A stretch of DNA of 64,000 nucleotides from DASQPJ01 sp036268355 (lineage in GTDB: Bacteria > Actinomycetota > Actinomycetes > Sporichthyales > Sporichthyaceae), in assembly GCA_036268355.1 (NCBI GenBank), contig DATAUG010000203.1, positions 10,432-74,431 of the forward strand, read 5' to 3'. Every line of letters begins with the position of its first letter. The stretch's first letter is position 1. The translations under genes and the position numbers were made by a program. Under the pieces are notes generated by a model that was not told the origin of the DNA, ran no database searches, and worked only from the letters and a program-made list of their open reading frames with translations. This document shows positions 8,951 through 17,623 of this stretch, in pieces.

Positions 8951-9738
8951 GTGGAGTCGCCTCGAAGGCCGGGCGAGGTGGTGCCGGCGCTGTTCCTGGG
9001 CCACGGCAACCCGATGAACGCATTGGCAAGCAATGCGTGGACGCAACGGTGGGCGGCGTTGGGCCGCGACCTGCCGCGTCCGCGTGCGGTCCTGGCGATC
9101 TCGGCGCACTGGTACCTGGCAGGCACGCGCGTGACGGTGAATCAGATGCCCCGGACGATCCACGATTTCGGCGGATTCCCGCGTGAGCTCTACGAGGTCG
9201 GCTATCCGGCGCCGGGCTGTCCGGAACTGGCCCGCCAGGTGGCCGAGCTGTTGTCCCCGGTGCCGGTCGAGCTCGACGACGGTTGGGGGCTGGACCACGG
9301 GACCTGGTCGGTGCTCGTCCACCTCTACCCGGACGCGGACGTACCGGTGGTCCAGCTCGCGTTGGACGTTCAGCTGACACCACGTCAGCATTTCGAGCTG
9401 GCCCGTCGGCTGGCGCCGCTGCGGGACGACGGCGTCCTGATCCTCGGCTCCGGAAACGTCGTGCACAACCTGCACCTGTATGCCTGGGAAGGCACGCCCG
9501 CGTACGACTGGGCGCGCGAGTTCGAGGCTCGGCTGCGCCGGGACGTGCTGGCCGACCAACTCGATGAGGTCATCGACTACGTCGCGGGCCCGCGGCATTG
9601 CTGGCCGTGCCGACCCCGGAGCACTACCTGCCGTTGCTGTACGTGCTGGCGCTGCGCCGGTCCGGCGAGACCGTTGAGTTCCCCGTCGAGGGCGTCGACG
9701 GCGGCTCGGTGTCGATGCTGGCCATGCGCGTCGGCTGA
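8951..9738 (+). pseudogene. ygiD: 4,5-DOPA-dioxygenase/LigB-like extradiol dioxygenase, broken by a single-base frameshift
   Basis: The first 215 or so residues follow the class III extradiol (YgiD/DODA) family: FLGHGNPMNAL, AISAHWY, GLDHGTWSVL and GSGNVVHNLHLYAW carry the expected metal and catalytic histidines. Close to 9590 the frame slips. The downstream text in another frame, LLAVPTPEHYLPLLYVLALRR and the end VSMLAMRVG then TGA 9736-9738, is the normal C-terminus. Adding one G to the run GGGCCCGCGG restores a continuous protein (VAGPAALLAV). Without the repair translation would run on into dgt. It could be a true mutation or an assembly indel. The substrate of the intact enzyme would be a catechol-type aromatic. 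Confidence 0.8.
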
Positions 9739-9874
9739 GCGGCGTCGGAGAGAACCGAGCGGAGTGGCAGGCCCGACGCTTTTCCGCCGGCCGTCCGCGG
9801 AGCGAGGGTCGAGGGGAAAGCCGCTCGTGTCGGCTGAGAAATCGGCCGCGCTCCGAGCTACCTTGGGGCGTGTC

Positions 9875-11122
9875 ATGGAGGACCAGGAACTCCCCGTGGG
9901 CTACCAGCCGAGCGACATCGAACGCTGGGTCCCCGAACCGCCGAAGCGCGCCGGCCGGACGGCGTTCCAGCGCGACCGCGCCCGGGTGCTGCACGCCGCC
10001 GCGTTCCGCCGGCTGGCCGCCAAGACCCAGGTCGTCGCACCGGCCAGCGACGACTTCGCCCGCAACCGGCTGACCCACTCGTTGGAGGTCGGGCAGATCG
10101 GCTGCGAGCTGGGCCGGCGATTGGGCGCCGATCCGGATCTGGTCGAGACCGCCTGCCTGGCCCACGACCTGGGACACCCGCCGTTCGGCCACAACGGGGA
10201 GGACGCCCTCGATCTGGCCGCCGCCGGCTGCGGCGGGTTCGAGGGCAACGCGCAGACGTTGCGGGTGCTCACCCGGCTGGAGGGCAAGACGATCCGGCCC
10301 GACGGCACCGGCGCCGGGCTCAACCTGACCCGAGCCGGCCTCGACGCCACCGTCAAGTACCCCTGGGCGCGGCAGGTCGAGCGACGCAAGTTCGGCTGCT
10401 ACTCCGAGGACATCGCGGTCTACCGCTGGCTGCGGGCCGGGCTGGCGGACGGGCTGCGCTGCCTGGAGGCGCAGATCATGGACTTCGCCGACGACGTGGC
10501 CTACTCCGTGCACGACGTGGAGGACGGCATCTACGCGGGCAACATCGACCTGCGCTCGCTCACCGCCTACGACGAGCGGGCCGACCTGGCGCAGGTGGTG
10601 AAGGAGGCCTACCTGTTCGACGTCGCCGAGGGCGAGATGGACTCCGCGGTCGAGACGTTGCTCGCCGAGCCGTTCTGGCCCACTGCGCCGGACCGCACCC
10701 GGCGTGGCCAGGCGGCGCTGAAGAACATGACCAGTGAACTCATCGGCCGGTTCTGCACCGCGGCCGAGGTGGCGACCCGCCGGCGCTACGGCGCCGGCCG
10801 GCTGACCCGTTACCCGGCGGGTCTCGAGGTGCCCCGGACGACGCTCGTCGAGGTGGCGCTGCTCAAGGCGGTAGCGGCTCGGTACGTCATGCGTACCCCG
10901 CTGCGGGTCGGCGTGCAGGCGCGCGAGCGGGCGCTGATCGCCGAACTGGTCGACGCACTGGACGCCGGCGCACCGGAGGTCCTCGAGCCCGCGTTCTGCG
11001 CCGACTGGAAGGCTGCCGTCGACGACGTCCAACGGCGCCGCGTAGTGTTCGACCAAGTGGCCTCGTTGTCCGACGCGGGCGCGGCTTCCTGGCACGCCCG
11101 GCTCTGCCGACCCGACCCATGA
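9875..11122 (+). CDS. dgt: Deoxyguanosinetriphosphate triphosphohydrolase-like protein
   Basis: 415 residues of the HD-domain dNTPase family (dGTPase type 2/SAMHD1-like), which splits dNTPs to nucleoside and triphosphate. HSLEVGQIG provides the first histidine, ACLAHDLGHPPFGHNGED the HD pair, and MDFADDVAYSVHDVED the distal aspartate. The start ATG 9875 fits the usual N-terminus of the family. A frame open further upstream is only the frameshifted tail of the dioxygenase. The stop overlaps the next start (ATGA at 11119-11122). In many actinomycetes dgt lies beside dnaG, which is not in view here. Confidence 0.93.
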   Translation: MEDQELPVGYQPSDIERWVPEPPKRAGRTAFQRDRARVLHAAAFRRLAAKTQVVAPASDDFARNRLTHSLEVGQIGCELGRRLGADPDLVETACLAHDLGHPPFGHNGEDALDLAAAGCGGFEGNAQTLRVLTRLEGKTIRPDGTGAGLNLTRAGLDATVKYPWARQVERRKFGCYSEDIAVYRWLRAGLADGLRCLEAQIMDFADDVAYSVHDVEDGIYAGNIDLRSLTAYDERADLAQVVKEAYLFDVAEGEMDSAVETLLAEPFWPTAPDRTRRGQAALKNMTSELIGRFCTAAEVATRRRYGAGRLTRYPAGLEVPRTTLVEVALLKAVAARYVMRTPLRVGVQARERALIAELVDALDAGAPEVLEPAFCADWKAAVDDVQRRRVVFDQVASLSDAGAASWHARLCRPDP

Positions 11123-11946
11123 CCCTTCCCCCGACGCCGCCCCCAACCCCGCGGACGTCCGGGGAATCGGCACCTATAGGTAACGGTTACCCGGACGCAA
11201 CGGGTGGGCCGGTGGCTGCGGTGGTGTGTCCGCACCCGCCGTTGCTGCTGCCGGAGTTCTTTGCGGGAGCGGCCGGGACGCTCGACGGGCTGTTGGCCGC
11301 CTGCGACGCGGCGGTGGCCGACGGACTCGCCGCCGGTGCCGAGCGGGTCGTCGTGGTCGGGGCGGGCGCGACCACGGCTAAGTTCGACGGGCGCGCCCCG
11401 GGCGTGGCGGCGGGCTTCGGCGTGCCGGTGCCGGACGAGCCGGTAGCGATGAGCGAGCCGCTGCCGTTCGGGGCGGGGTTGCCGCGGCCGATGCCGCCGG
11501 CGCTGCCGTTGTCGTTGACCGTCGGCCGGTTCCTCCTGCGCCACTGCGGGTGGGCCGGCCCGGTGGAGTTCTGGTCGGTGGCCGCCGGAGCTGTGCCCGC
11601 CGAGTGCGTTTCCCTTGGCAAGCGCCTTTCTGACGGGCCGTCAGCGTTGTGGTTGGTCCTGGGCGACGGGAGCGGGGTGGGGCGCAACGCGCCGCCCGGT
11701 GCGGCGGTGGCGGCGGCCGAGCCGTTCGACGACGTCGTCTGGGCCGCGCTCGGCACGGTCGACACCGCAGCCTTGCTCGCCGTGGACCCTGACGAGGCAG
11801 TGGAGTTGAAGGCGGCGGGCCGGGCCGCCTGGCAGGTGCTGGCAGGAGCAGTGGAAGCCGACGGGCGGACCTGGTCGGCGCGGGCACGGCACCGGGAATC
11901 CCCTTACGGGGTCGGCTATTTCGTCGTCTCCTGGATGCGCTCTTGA
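11119..11946 (+). CDS. LigB-superfamily (class III extradiol dioxygenase-like) protein of unknown role
   Basis: 275 residues with AAVVCPHPPLLLPEF near the start, AERVVVVGAGATTAKF in the middle and ESPYGVGYFVVSWM at the end. It is the actinobacterial protein commonly found immediately before miaA. It keeps the fold of class III ring-cleavage dioxygenases, but I cannot confirm a full metal site, and no reaction is known to me. ATG 11119 overlaps the dgt stop, suggesting coupling. The conserved part begins only at GTG 11212, and the first 31 residues are proline-rich and contain two perfect DNA palindromes, so 11212 may be the true start. The TGA overlaps the TTG of miaA. Confidence 0.75.
   Translation: MTLPPTPPPTPRTSGESAPIGNGYPDATGGPVAAVVCPHPPLLLPEFFAGAAGTLDGLLAACDAAVADGLAAGAERVVVVGAGATTAKFDGRAPGVAAGFGVPVPDEPVAMSEPLPFGAGLPRPMPPALPLSLTVGRFLLRHCGWAGPVEFWSVAAGAVPAECVSLGKRLSDGPSALWLVLGDGSGVGRNAPPGAAVAAAEPFDDVVWAALGTVDTAALLAVDPDEAVELKAAGRAAWQVLAGAVEADGRTWSARARHRESPYGVGYFVVSWMRS
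11172..11191. promoter_or_regulatory. Two overlapping perfect palindromes
   Basis: ACCTATAGGT (11172-11181) and GGTAACGGTTACC (11179-11191) share three bases. They lie in AT-richer sequence than their surroundings, upstream of the alternative start GTG 11212. If that start is right, they sit in a short promoter region for the miaA-dapF-hflX group. A CCGGACGCAACG half of the TTGCGTCCG repeat follows directly. Confidence 0.4.
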
Positions 11947-12962
11947 CTCCACTGCTCGTCGCCGTGGTGGGGGCGACCGCCACCGGCAAATCGGCGTTGG
12001 GCCTGGCGTTGGCCGAAGCCGCGGACGGCGAGGTGATCAACGCCGACTCGATGCAGCTCTACCGTGGGATGGACATCGGAACCGCCAAGCTGACCGAACT
12101 CGAGCGGCGCGGTATCCCGCATCATCTGTTGGACATCTGGGACGTCCGGGAGTCCGCCGCGGTCGAGGAGTACCAGCGGCTGGCCCGGGCCCGGATCGCC
12201 GAAGTGCATGCAGCGGGGCGCGCCGCGGTGCTCGTCGGCGGCTCCGGCCTCTACGTCCGCGCGGTGCTCGACGACCTGCGGTTCCCGGGAACCGACCCGC
12301 GGTTGCGGGCACAACTGGAGGCGGAGGCGGAAACCGGCGAACTGGGCCGGCTGCACGAACGGCTGGCCGACCTCGACCCGGAGGCCGCCGCCCGAATCCT
12401 GCCCGGCAACACCCGACGGATCGTGCGGGCCCTGGAGGTGATCGAGTTGACCGGTGGACGGTTCACCGCCACGTTGCCGGAGCCGCGCTACCTGCAGCCT
12501 GCCCTTCAGGTGGGCCTGCGGATCGAGCGGCCCGAACTCGACCGGCGCATCACCGAGCGCGTTGACGACATGTGGTCGGCCGGGCTGGTGACCGAGGTGG
12601 AGCAACTGGTGCAGGCAGGACTGCGGGAGGGGCGGACCGCGTCCCGAGCGCTGGGCTACGCCCAGGTGCTGGACATGCTGGAGGGGCGCTGCTCCCCTGA
12701 CGAGGCACGGCAGGCAACGGTCGCGGCGACCCGGAAGTTCGCCCGCCGCCAGGAGCGTTGGTTCGGCCGGGACCCCCGCGTGCACTGGCTGGACGCCACC
12801 CGCCCGGATCTCCTGGACGCGACCCTGGCCCTGGTCGCCGCCGGTCATCCCGGCCCCACCAACCCTGCGTTGCGTCCGGCTGATCGGTCGCTATCAGCCC
12901 TCGATCAGCCGGACGCAAGCAACTTCGGCGGGGTGTTACGTAGGCTGGGCGGCGATGACTGA
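11943..12962 (+). CDS. miaA: tRNA dimethylallyltransferase
   Basis: 339 residues. Transfers a dimethylallyl group to N6 of A37 in tRNAs that read UNN codons. The P-loop is GATATGKSALG (residues 10-20). INADSMQLYRGMDIGTAK is the tRNA-binding loop, and GGSGLYVRAVLD and the C-terminal TRKFARRQERWF are also family hallmarks. TTG 11943 overlaps the TGA of the preceding gene. The last 30 or so residues, from about NPALRPADRS, lie outside the family core and are encoded by a 17-bp inverted repeat. The end overlaps dapF by 8 bp. Confidence 0.95.
   Translation: MTPLLVAVVGATATGKSALGLALAEAADGEVINADSMQLYRGMDIGTAKLTELERRGIPHHLLDIWDVRESAAVEEYQRLARARIAEVHAAGRAAVLVGGSGLYVRAVLDDLRFPGTDPRLRAQLEAEAETGELGRLHERLADLDPEAAARILPGNTRRIVRALEVIELTGGRFTATLPEPRYLQPALQVGLRIERPELDRRITERVDDMWSAGLVTEVEQLVQAGLREGRTASRALGYAQVLDMLEGRCSPDEARQATVAATRKFARRQERWFGRDPRVHWLDATRPDLLDATLALVAAGHPGPTNPALRPADRSLSALDQPDASNFGGVLRRLGGDD
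12870..12918. repeat. 17-bp perfect inverted repeat coding the MiaA C-terminal tail
   Basis: TTGCGTCCGGCTGATCG (12870-12886) is repeated in reverse at 12902-12918 around a 15-base loop. Its outer nine bases match the arms of the hairpin after ppdK (8583-8632). It is placed across the last part of miaA, just before the dapF start. Confidence 0.75.
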
Positions 12963-13848
12963 GCCGCTGCCGTTCGTCAAGGGTCACGGGACCGAGAACG
13001 ACTTCGTGCTGATCCCGGACCGGGACGGCGAGCTGGCGCTTTCGGCGGCGGAGGTTGCCGCGATCTGCGACCGGCGGGCCGGCATCGGTGCCGACGGGAT
13101 CCTGCGGGTGGTGGCGGTGGCGGCCGAGCCCGAGGCCGCCGCGTTCCGTGGCCGCGCCGACTGGTTCATGGACTACCGCAACGCCGACGGTTCGATCGCC
13201 GAGATGTGCGGCAACGGGATCCGGGTGTTCGCCCGCTACCTGGTGGACTTCGGCCTGGCAGCGCCGGGCGCACTCCAGATCGCCACCCGCGGCGGGCTGC
13301 GCAACGTGATCTGCCCGCCGGCCGGTTCCATCTCGGTCGACATGGGCGTCGCGGTGCTGCCCGAGGTCGGCCCGATCACGGTCCGGGTGGGCGAGCGCTC
13401 GTGGAGCGCCACCGCGGTGCTGATGCCGAACCCGCACGCGGTGGTGTTCGTCGATGACCTGACGGAGGCGGGCGACCTGCGCGAACCGCCGGAAGTTGGG
13501 CCCGCCGAGGCCTTCCCGGACGGGGTGAACGTCGAGTTCGTGGTCCGGCGTGGGCCGCGCCACCTCGCGTTGCGGGTGCACGAACGCGGCTCGGGCGAGA
13601 CCCGCTCCTGTGGCACCGGGGTGTGCGCGGCCGTGGTCGCCGCGGTGCTCTCCGGTCGGACGTCGCCGGGCGTCTGTGTGGTGGACGTGCCTGGGGGCAC
13701 GTTGGAGACGACCGCGACCGGAACCGGTCCGGTTCTCTTGGCCGGCCCCGCTGAATTGGTGGCGGCCGGGTTCTGGGGGGTCGCAAACGGCTCGCCGTCC
13801 GAGGTGTTCCCGTGCGACGCTGGTGCACGGGCCGCCGGCCGGGACTGA
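12955..13848 (+). CDS. dapF: Diaminopimelate epimerase
   Basis: 297 residues, normal length. Converts LL-diaminopimelate to the meso form for lysine and peptidoglycan synthesis, using two cysteines and no cofactor. Both are visible: NADGSIAEMCGNGIRVFARYL (about residue 87) and SGETRSCGTGVCAAV (about residue 219). The N-terminal VKGHGTENDFVLI and NPHAVVFVDD are also typical. ATG 12955 lies inside the miaA tail. The gene order miaA-dapF-hflX is conserved in Streptomyces. Confidence 0.96.
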   Translation: MTEPLPFVKGHGTENDFVLIPDRDGELALSAAEVAAICDRRAGIGADGILRVVAVAAEPEAAAFRGRADWFMDYRNADGSIAEMCGNGIRVFARYLVDFGLAAPGALQIATRGGLRNVICPPAGSISVDMGVAVLPEVGPITVRVGERSWSATAVLMPNPHAVVFVDDLTEAGDLREPPEVGPAEAFPDGVNVEFVVRRGPRHLALRVHERGSGETRSCGTGVCAAVVAAVLSGRTSPGVCVVDVPGGTLETTATGTGPVLLAGPAELVAAGFWGVANGSPSEVFPCDAGARAAGRD

Positions 13849-13859
13849 CTAGGGAGCGC

Positions 13860-15308
13860 ATGACGAGTACCGATGCATACGAGTTCGATCCGCTCGACGA
13901 GATCGTCGACGACGAGGAACTGGATCGGCTCGATCCGGACGGCGACCAGTTGGACCTCGCCGAACGTCACGCGCTGCGCCGCGTTCCGGGATTGTCCACC
14001 GAACTCCTCGACGTCACCGAGGTGGAGTACCGGCAGCTGCGGCTGGAACGGGTGGTGCTGGTCGGCGTGTGGACCTCGGGAATCGGGACCGCCGAGGCCG
14101 AGAACTCGATGCACGAGCTGCGCAGACTTGCCGAGACTGCCGGCGCGCTGGTCCTCGATGGGTTTGTGCAGCGCCGCGATCGGCCCGACCCGGCCACCTA
14201 CGTCGGGTCCGGGAAGGCCAAGGCGCTACGCGAGGTGATCGTCGCAACCGGCGCCGACACGCTGGTCTGCGACGGTGAGCTGACGCCCAGTCAGTTGGTC
14301 CAGCTCGAGAAGATCGTCCAGGTCAAGGTAATCGACCGGACGGCGCTGATCCTGGACATCTTCGCCCAACACGCCAAGTCGCGGGAGGGCAAGGCGCAGG
14401 TCGAGCTGGCCCAACTGCAGTACATGTTGCCCAGGCTGCGCGGCTGGGGTCAGTCGATGTCCCGCCAAGGCGGCGGCCGGGTGGCCGGCGGCGCCGGCAT
14501 CGGCGGCCGGGGCCCCGGCGAGACCAAGATCGAGACCGACCGGCGGCGGATCCGCACGCGCACCGCGCGGCTGCGCCGCGAGATAACCGAGATGGGGACC
14601 GCGCGAGCCACCCAACGGACCGAACGCCGCCGGCATGCGATCGCCTCGGTGGCGATCGTCGGGTACACCAACGCGGGGAAGTCGTCCCTGCTGAACCGGA
14701 TCACCGGTGCGGGCGTCCTGGTCGAGAATGCGCTGTTCGCGACCCTGGACCCCACGGTGCGCCGGGCCGAGACCCCGTACGGCCAGTCCTTCACGCTGAC
14801 CGACACGGTCGGCTTCGTGCGGCACCTGCCGCACCAGTTGGTCGAGGCGTTCCGCTCCACGCTGGAGGAGATCGCCCAGGCCGACCTCATCCTCCACATC
14901 GTGGACGGCTCGGACGATGAACCCGAGGCGCAACTGAGCGCCGTCCGGGCGGTGCTGGCCGAGATCGAAGCCCGCGACGTCCGGGAGATCGTCGTGGTGA
15001 ACAAGGCCGACGCGGCGCAGCCGGCGGTGCTGGAACGCCTGGTGCGGCGCGAACCCACCGCGGTGGTGGTGTCGGCGCGGACCGGCGTGGGCATCGAGGG
15101 CCTGCTGTCCGCGATCGCGGCGGCGATCCCACGGCCCGACGTCGAGGTGAACGTGCTCGTGCCCTATGAGCACGGTGGGCTGGTCGCTCGGGTGCATGAG
15201 CACGGAGATGTGCTGGTTCAGGAGTACACGGGGGAGGGCACGCGTCTGCGGGCGCGGGTCGGCGATGCGCTGGCCGCCGAATTGGCGCCGTTTGCCGCCG
15301 CGACGTAG
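13860..15308 (+). CDS. hflX: GTPase HflX
   Basis: 482 residues. Ribosome-associated GTPase that in other bacteria splits or rescues stalled ribosomes. The N-terminal domain has ATYVGSGKAKALREV. The glycine-rich linker before the coiled coil reads SRQGGGRVAGGAGIGGRGPG. The G domain has GYTNAGKSSLLNRI (G1), TLDPTVRR, DTVGFVRHLPHQLVEAFRST (G3) and NKAD (G4). ATG 13860 is chosen because AGGGAG lies 6 bases before it; codons further upstream would overlap dapF. Confidence 0.95.
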   Translation: MTSTDAYEFDPLDEIVDDEELDRLDPDGDQLDLAERHALRRVPGLSTELLDVTEVEYRQLRLERVVLVGVWTSGIGTAEAENSMHELRRLAETAGALVLDGFVQRRDRPDPATYVGSGKAKALREVIVATGADTLVCDGELTPSQLVQLEKIVQVKVIDRTALILDIFAQHAKSREGKAQVELAQLQYMLPRLRGWGQSMSRQGGGRVAGGAGIGGRGPGETKIETDRRRIRTRTARLRREITEMGTARATQRTERRRHAIASVAIVGYTNAGKSSLLNRITGAGVLVENALFATLDPTVRRAETPYGQSFTLTDTVGFVRHLPHQLVEAFRSTLEEIAQADLILHIVDGSDDEPEAQLSAVRAVLAEIEARDVREIVVVNKADAAQPAVLERLVRREPTAVVVSARTGVGIEGLLSAIAAAIPRPDVEVNVLVPYEHGGLVARVHEHGDVLVQEYTGEGTRLRARVGDALAAELAPFAAAT

Positions 15309-15370
15309 GACACGGCTGCGGGTGGGGGATCGCGGGCGCGCGGGGCCCGAGAGGTCCTAGTCTCGACCGG

Positions 15371-17623
15371 GTGACGGCGCCGTCGGTCGAGGAGCTGCTC
15401 GAGGCCGCGGTCCGCCAACTCGGTGGGGTCAGCAGGCCCGGTCAGCTGCGGATGGCCCAGGCGGTCGCCGAGTCGATGCGTACCGGCGAGCACCTGCTCG
15501 TCCAGGCCGGTACGGGGACCGGAAAGTCGCTCGCCTATCTGATCCCGGCGTTGCTTGATCGCCGCCCGGTGGTGATCGCGACGGCGACCCTCGGCCTTCA
15601 GGCGCAACTGGTGCGTCGGGACCTGCCGCGCCTGGTCGCCACCGCAGCGCCGCTGCTGGGGCGTACCCCCACGTTCGCGATCCTCAAGGGCCGGAACAAC
15701 TACGTGTGCAAACACCGGGTCGGTGGCGGCGTACCGACCGAGGACGGGCTGTTCGACGCGGCGGCGACCCAGGCGCTCACCAGTGCGCTGGGTCGCGAGG
15801 TGCTGCGGGCGCGGGAGTGGGCCGAGCAGACCGACACCGGCGACCGGGACGATCTCGCGCCCGGGGTCAGCGACCGGGCCTGGGCGCAGGTGTCGGTTTC
15901 GTCCCGGGAATGTCTGGGCGCGACGCGTTGCCCGCAGGGCGCGGAATGCTTCGCCGAGGCGGCCCGGGCCCGGGCCGGCGAGGCGGACGTGGTGGTGACC
16001 AACCACGCCCTGTTGGCCATCGACGCGTTGGAGAACATCCCAGTTCTGCCGGACCACGGTGCCGTCGTCGTCGACGAGGCCCACGAGCTGATCGATCGGG
16101 TCTCCGCCGTGGCCACCGCCGAGTTGACGCAGGCGACGGTGGAACGTGCGGCGCGTGCGGCGAGCCGGGTGGCCGACGCCCGCGCCGTCGACATCCTGGA
16201 GGGGGTGGCCGAGGGGGTTGCGGCCACGCTGGCGCAGGTGCCGCCCGGGCCGTTGCGGCCGATGCCCGCCCTGGTGCGGGCCGAAGTCGCGGCCCTGCGG
16301 GACGCGGCACGGGCGGTGCTGCTGTCGATCTCGACGTCGAAGGAGGACACGCCCGATCTCCTGCTCGCCAAGCGAGTCGCTCGCGTGGCCATCGAGGAGG
16401 TAGTCGACACCACCGATCGACTGGTGTCCGCAGCCGAGGGTGATGTCGCCTGGCTGGCAGCCGAGGAGCGCCGCGGCCGGGTCCTGCGGGTGGCACCGTT
16501 GTCGGTCGCCGGTCTGCTGCGTGAGGCGTTGTTCGGCAGCCGGACCGTCCTGCTGACCTCGGCGACCCTGGCCATCGGTGGGGACTTCGACATCGCGGTC
16601 CGTAGCTTCGGGCTACCGGTGGGCGGCGAGCCCGGTGCGGCGTCCGGGGGCACGGCCGCCGTCGCGAACCCGGGAGCCGAACCGATCCATTCCGGCCCGA
16701 GCCCGCGGGCGGGCCGAACCGGTCCCGAGCCCGGCCGAGGCGGAGACACGGGCCGGGGCGGAGACACGGGCCGGGGCGGAGACACGGGCCGAGGCGAACC
16801 CGAGCGCGGTCCCGAGGTGAGCGCGCGCAGAGGCGATCCCGAGCCCGCCCTGGACGGGGGCGTGGACCGGGCCGATCCCGAGCCTCGCCCGACGCGATGG
16901 CGGGCGCTGGACGTGGGCTCGCCGTTCGACTACCCGCGCCAGGCAATCCTCTACGTCGCTCGCCACCTGCCGCCGCCGGGACGCGATGGCTTGTCCGCCC
17001 AGGCGTTGGACGAGTTGGCCGCGCTGATCGAGTGCGCCGGGGGCCGAACCCTCGGCCTGTTCTCGTCGCGCCGCGTCGCCGAGCAGACCGCCGATGTACT
17101 TCGTCCGCGCCTGGCATATCCGTTGCTCTGCCAGGGCGACGACACGTTGCCCGAACTGGTGCGCTGCTTCCGGGAGGAACCGACGACATGTCTGTTCGGC
17201 ACCCTGTCGCTCTGGCACGGCATCGACGTCCCGGGAGTCTCCTGCCAGCTCGTCGTGATCGACCGCATTCCGTTCCCGCGTCCCGACGAGCCGCTTGCCG
17301 CGGCCCGGGCGAGAGCGGCCGACGAGGCGGGCGGCAACGGATTCATGTCGGTGTACGCCGCCGCCGCCGCGGTGCGCCTGGCGCAGGGCGCCGGCCGACT
17401 CGTCCGTTCAGACACCGATCGTGGCGTGGTCGCGGTTCTGGACTCGCGTCTGGACTCCGCTCGTTACGGTCGCTTCCTGCGCTCGTCGTTGCCTCCCTTC
17501 TGGTACACCACTGACACCCGGACGGTCCGGGCGGCGCTCAGCAGGTTGTCCGAACAGGCCGCGGCGGTGACCGTGGGCGGTCCACCGAGGCCGGGTTCTG
17601 ACGATGCATCAGATACGACGTAG
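15371..17623 (+). CDS. dinG: DinG/XPD-type ATP-dependent DNA helicase with a repeat-bearing insert
   Basis: 750 residues, superfamily 2 iron-sulfur helicase. Walker A is GTGTGKSLAYLIPAL and the DEAH box is VVVDEAHELIDR. Four cysteines for the 4Fe-4S cluster can be picked out (YVCKHR, then ECLGATRCPQGAEC). VLLTSATLAIGGDF begins helicase domain 2, and RLAQGAGRLVRSDTDRG is motif VI. Between SFGLPVG and RWRALDVGSPFDYP there are about 85 extra residues rich in Gly, Arg, Pro and Asp (about 16630-16895), including three GRGGDT repeats; relatives have only a few residues here. The gene converges on lexA and the ends overlap by 15 bp. Confidence 0.93.
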   Translation: MTAPSVEELLEAAVRQLGGVSRPGQLRMAQAVAESMRTGEHLLVQAGTGTGKSLAYLIPALLDRRPVVIATATLGLQAQLVRRDLPRLVATAAPLLGRTPTFAILKGRNNYVCKHRVGGGVPTEDGLFDAAATQALTSALGREVLRAREWAEQTDTGDRDDLAPGVSDRAWAQVSVSSRECLGATRCPQGAECFAEAARARAGEADVVVTNHALLAIDALENIPVLPDHGAVVVDEAHELIDRVSAVATAELTQATVERAARAASRVADARAVDILEGVAEGVAATLAQVPPGPLRPMPALVRAEVAALRDAARAVLLSISTSKEDTPDLLLAKRVARVAIEEVVDTTDRLVSAAEGDVAWLAAEERRGRVLRVAPLSVAGLLREALFGSRTVLLTSATLAIGGDFDIAVRSFGLPVGGEPGAASGGTAAVANPGAEPIHSGPSPRAGRTGPEPGRGGDTGRGGDTGRGGDTGRGEPERGPEVSARRGDPEPALDGGVDRADPEPRPTRWRALDVGSPFDYPRQAILYVARHLPPPGRDGLSAQALDELAALIECAGGRTLGLFSSRRVAEQTADVLRPRLAYPLLCQGDDTLPELVRCFREEPTTCLFGTLSLWHGIDVPGVSCQLVVIDRIPFPRPDEPLAAARARAADEAGGNGFMSVYAAAAAVRLAQGAGRLVRSDTDRGVVAVLDSRLDSARYGRFLRSSLPPFWYTTDTRTVRAALSRLSEQAAAVTVGGPPRPGSDDASDTT
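16742..16795 (+). repeat. In-frame 18-bp minisatellite (3 copies) in dinG
   Basis: Units GGAGACACGGGCCGGGGC at 16742, 16760 and 16778, the third with one change. Because 18 is a multiple of 3, copy number can change without breaking the gene. A partial unit precedes the array. Confidence 0.85.

Noticed and set aside
6165..9383. Very long minus-strand open frame (1,072 codons) opposite ppdK
   Set aside because: Composition (RPRG-rich) and lack of motifs fit a GC-driven shadow; ppdK on the other strand is complete and conserved.
8915..11122. Apparent dioxygenase-dGTPase fusion protein
   Set aside because: Explained by a one-base frameshift at the dioxygenase 3' end; each half has its own normal start or end in another frame.
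17597..17613. TCTGACGATGCATCAGA as a terminator between dinG and lexA
   Set aside because: Stem is only five bases plus a central self-complementary core, and it lies within both coding ends; too weak to call.
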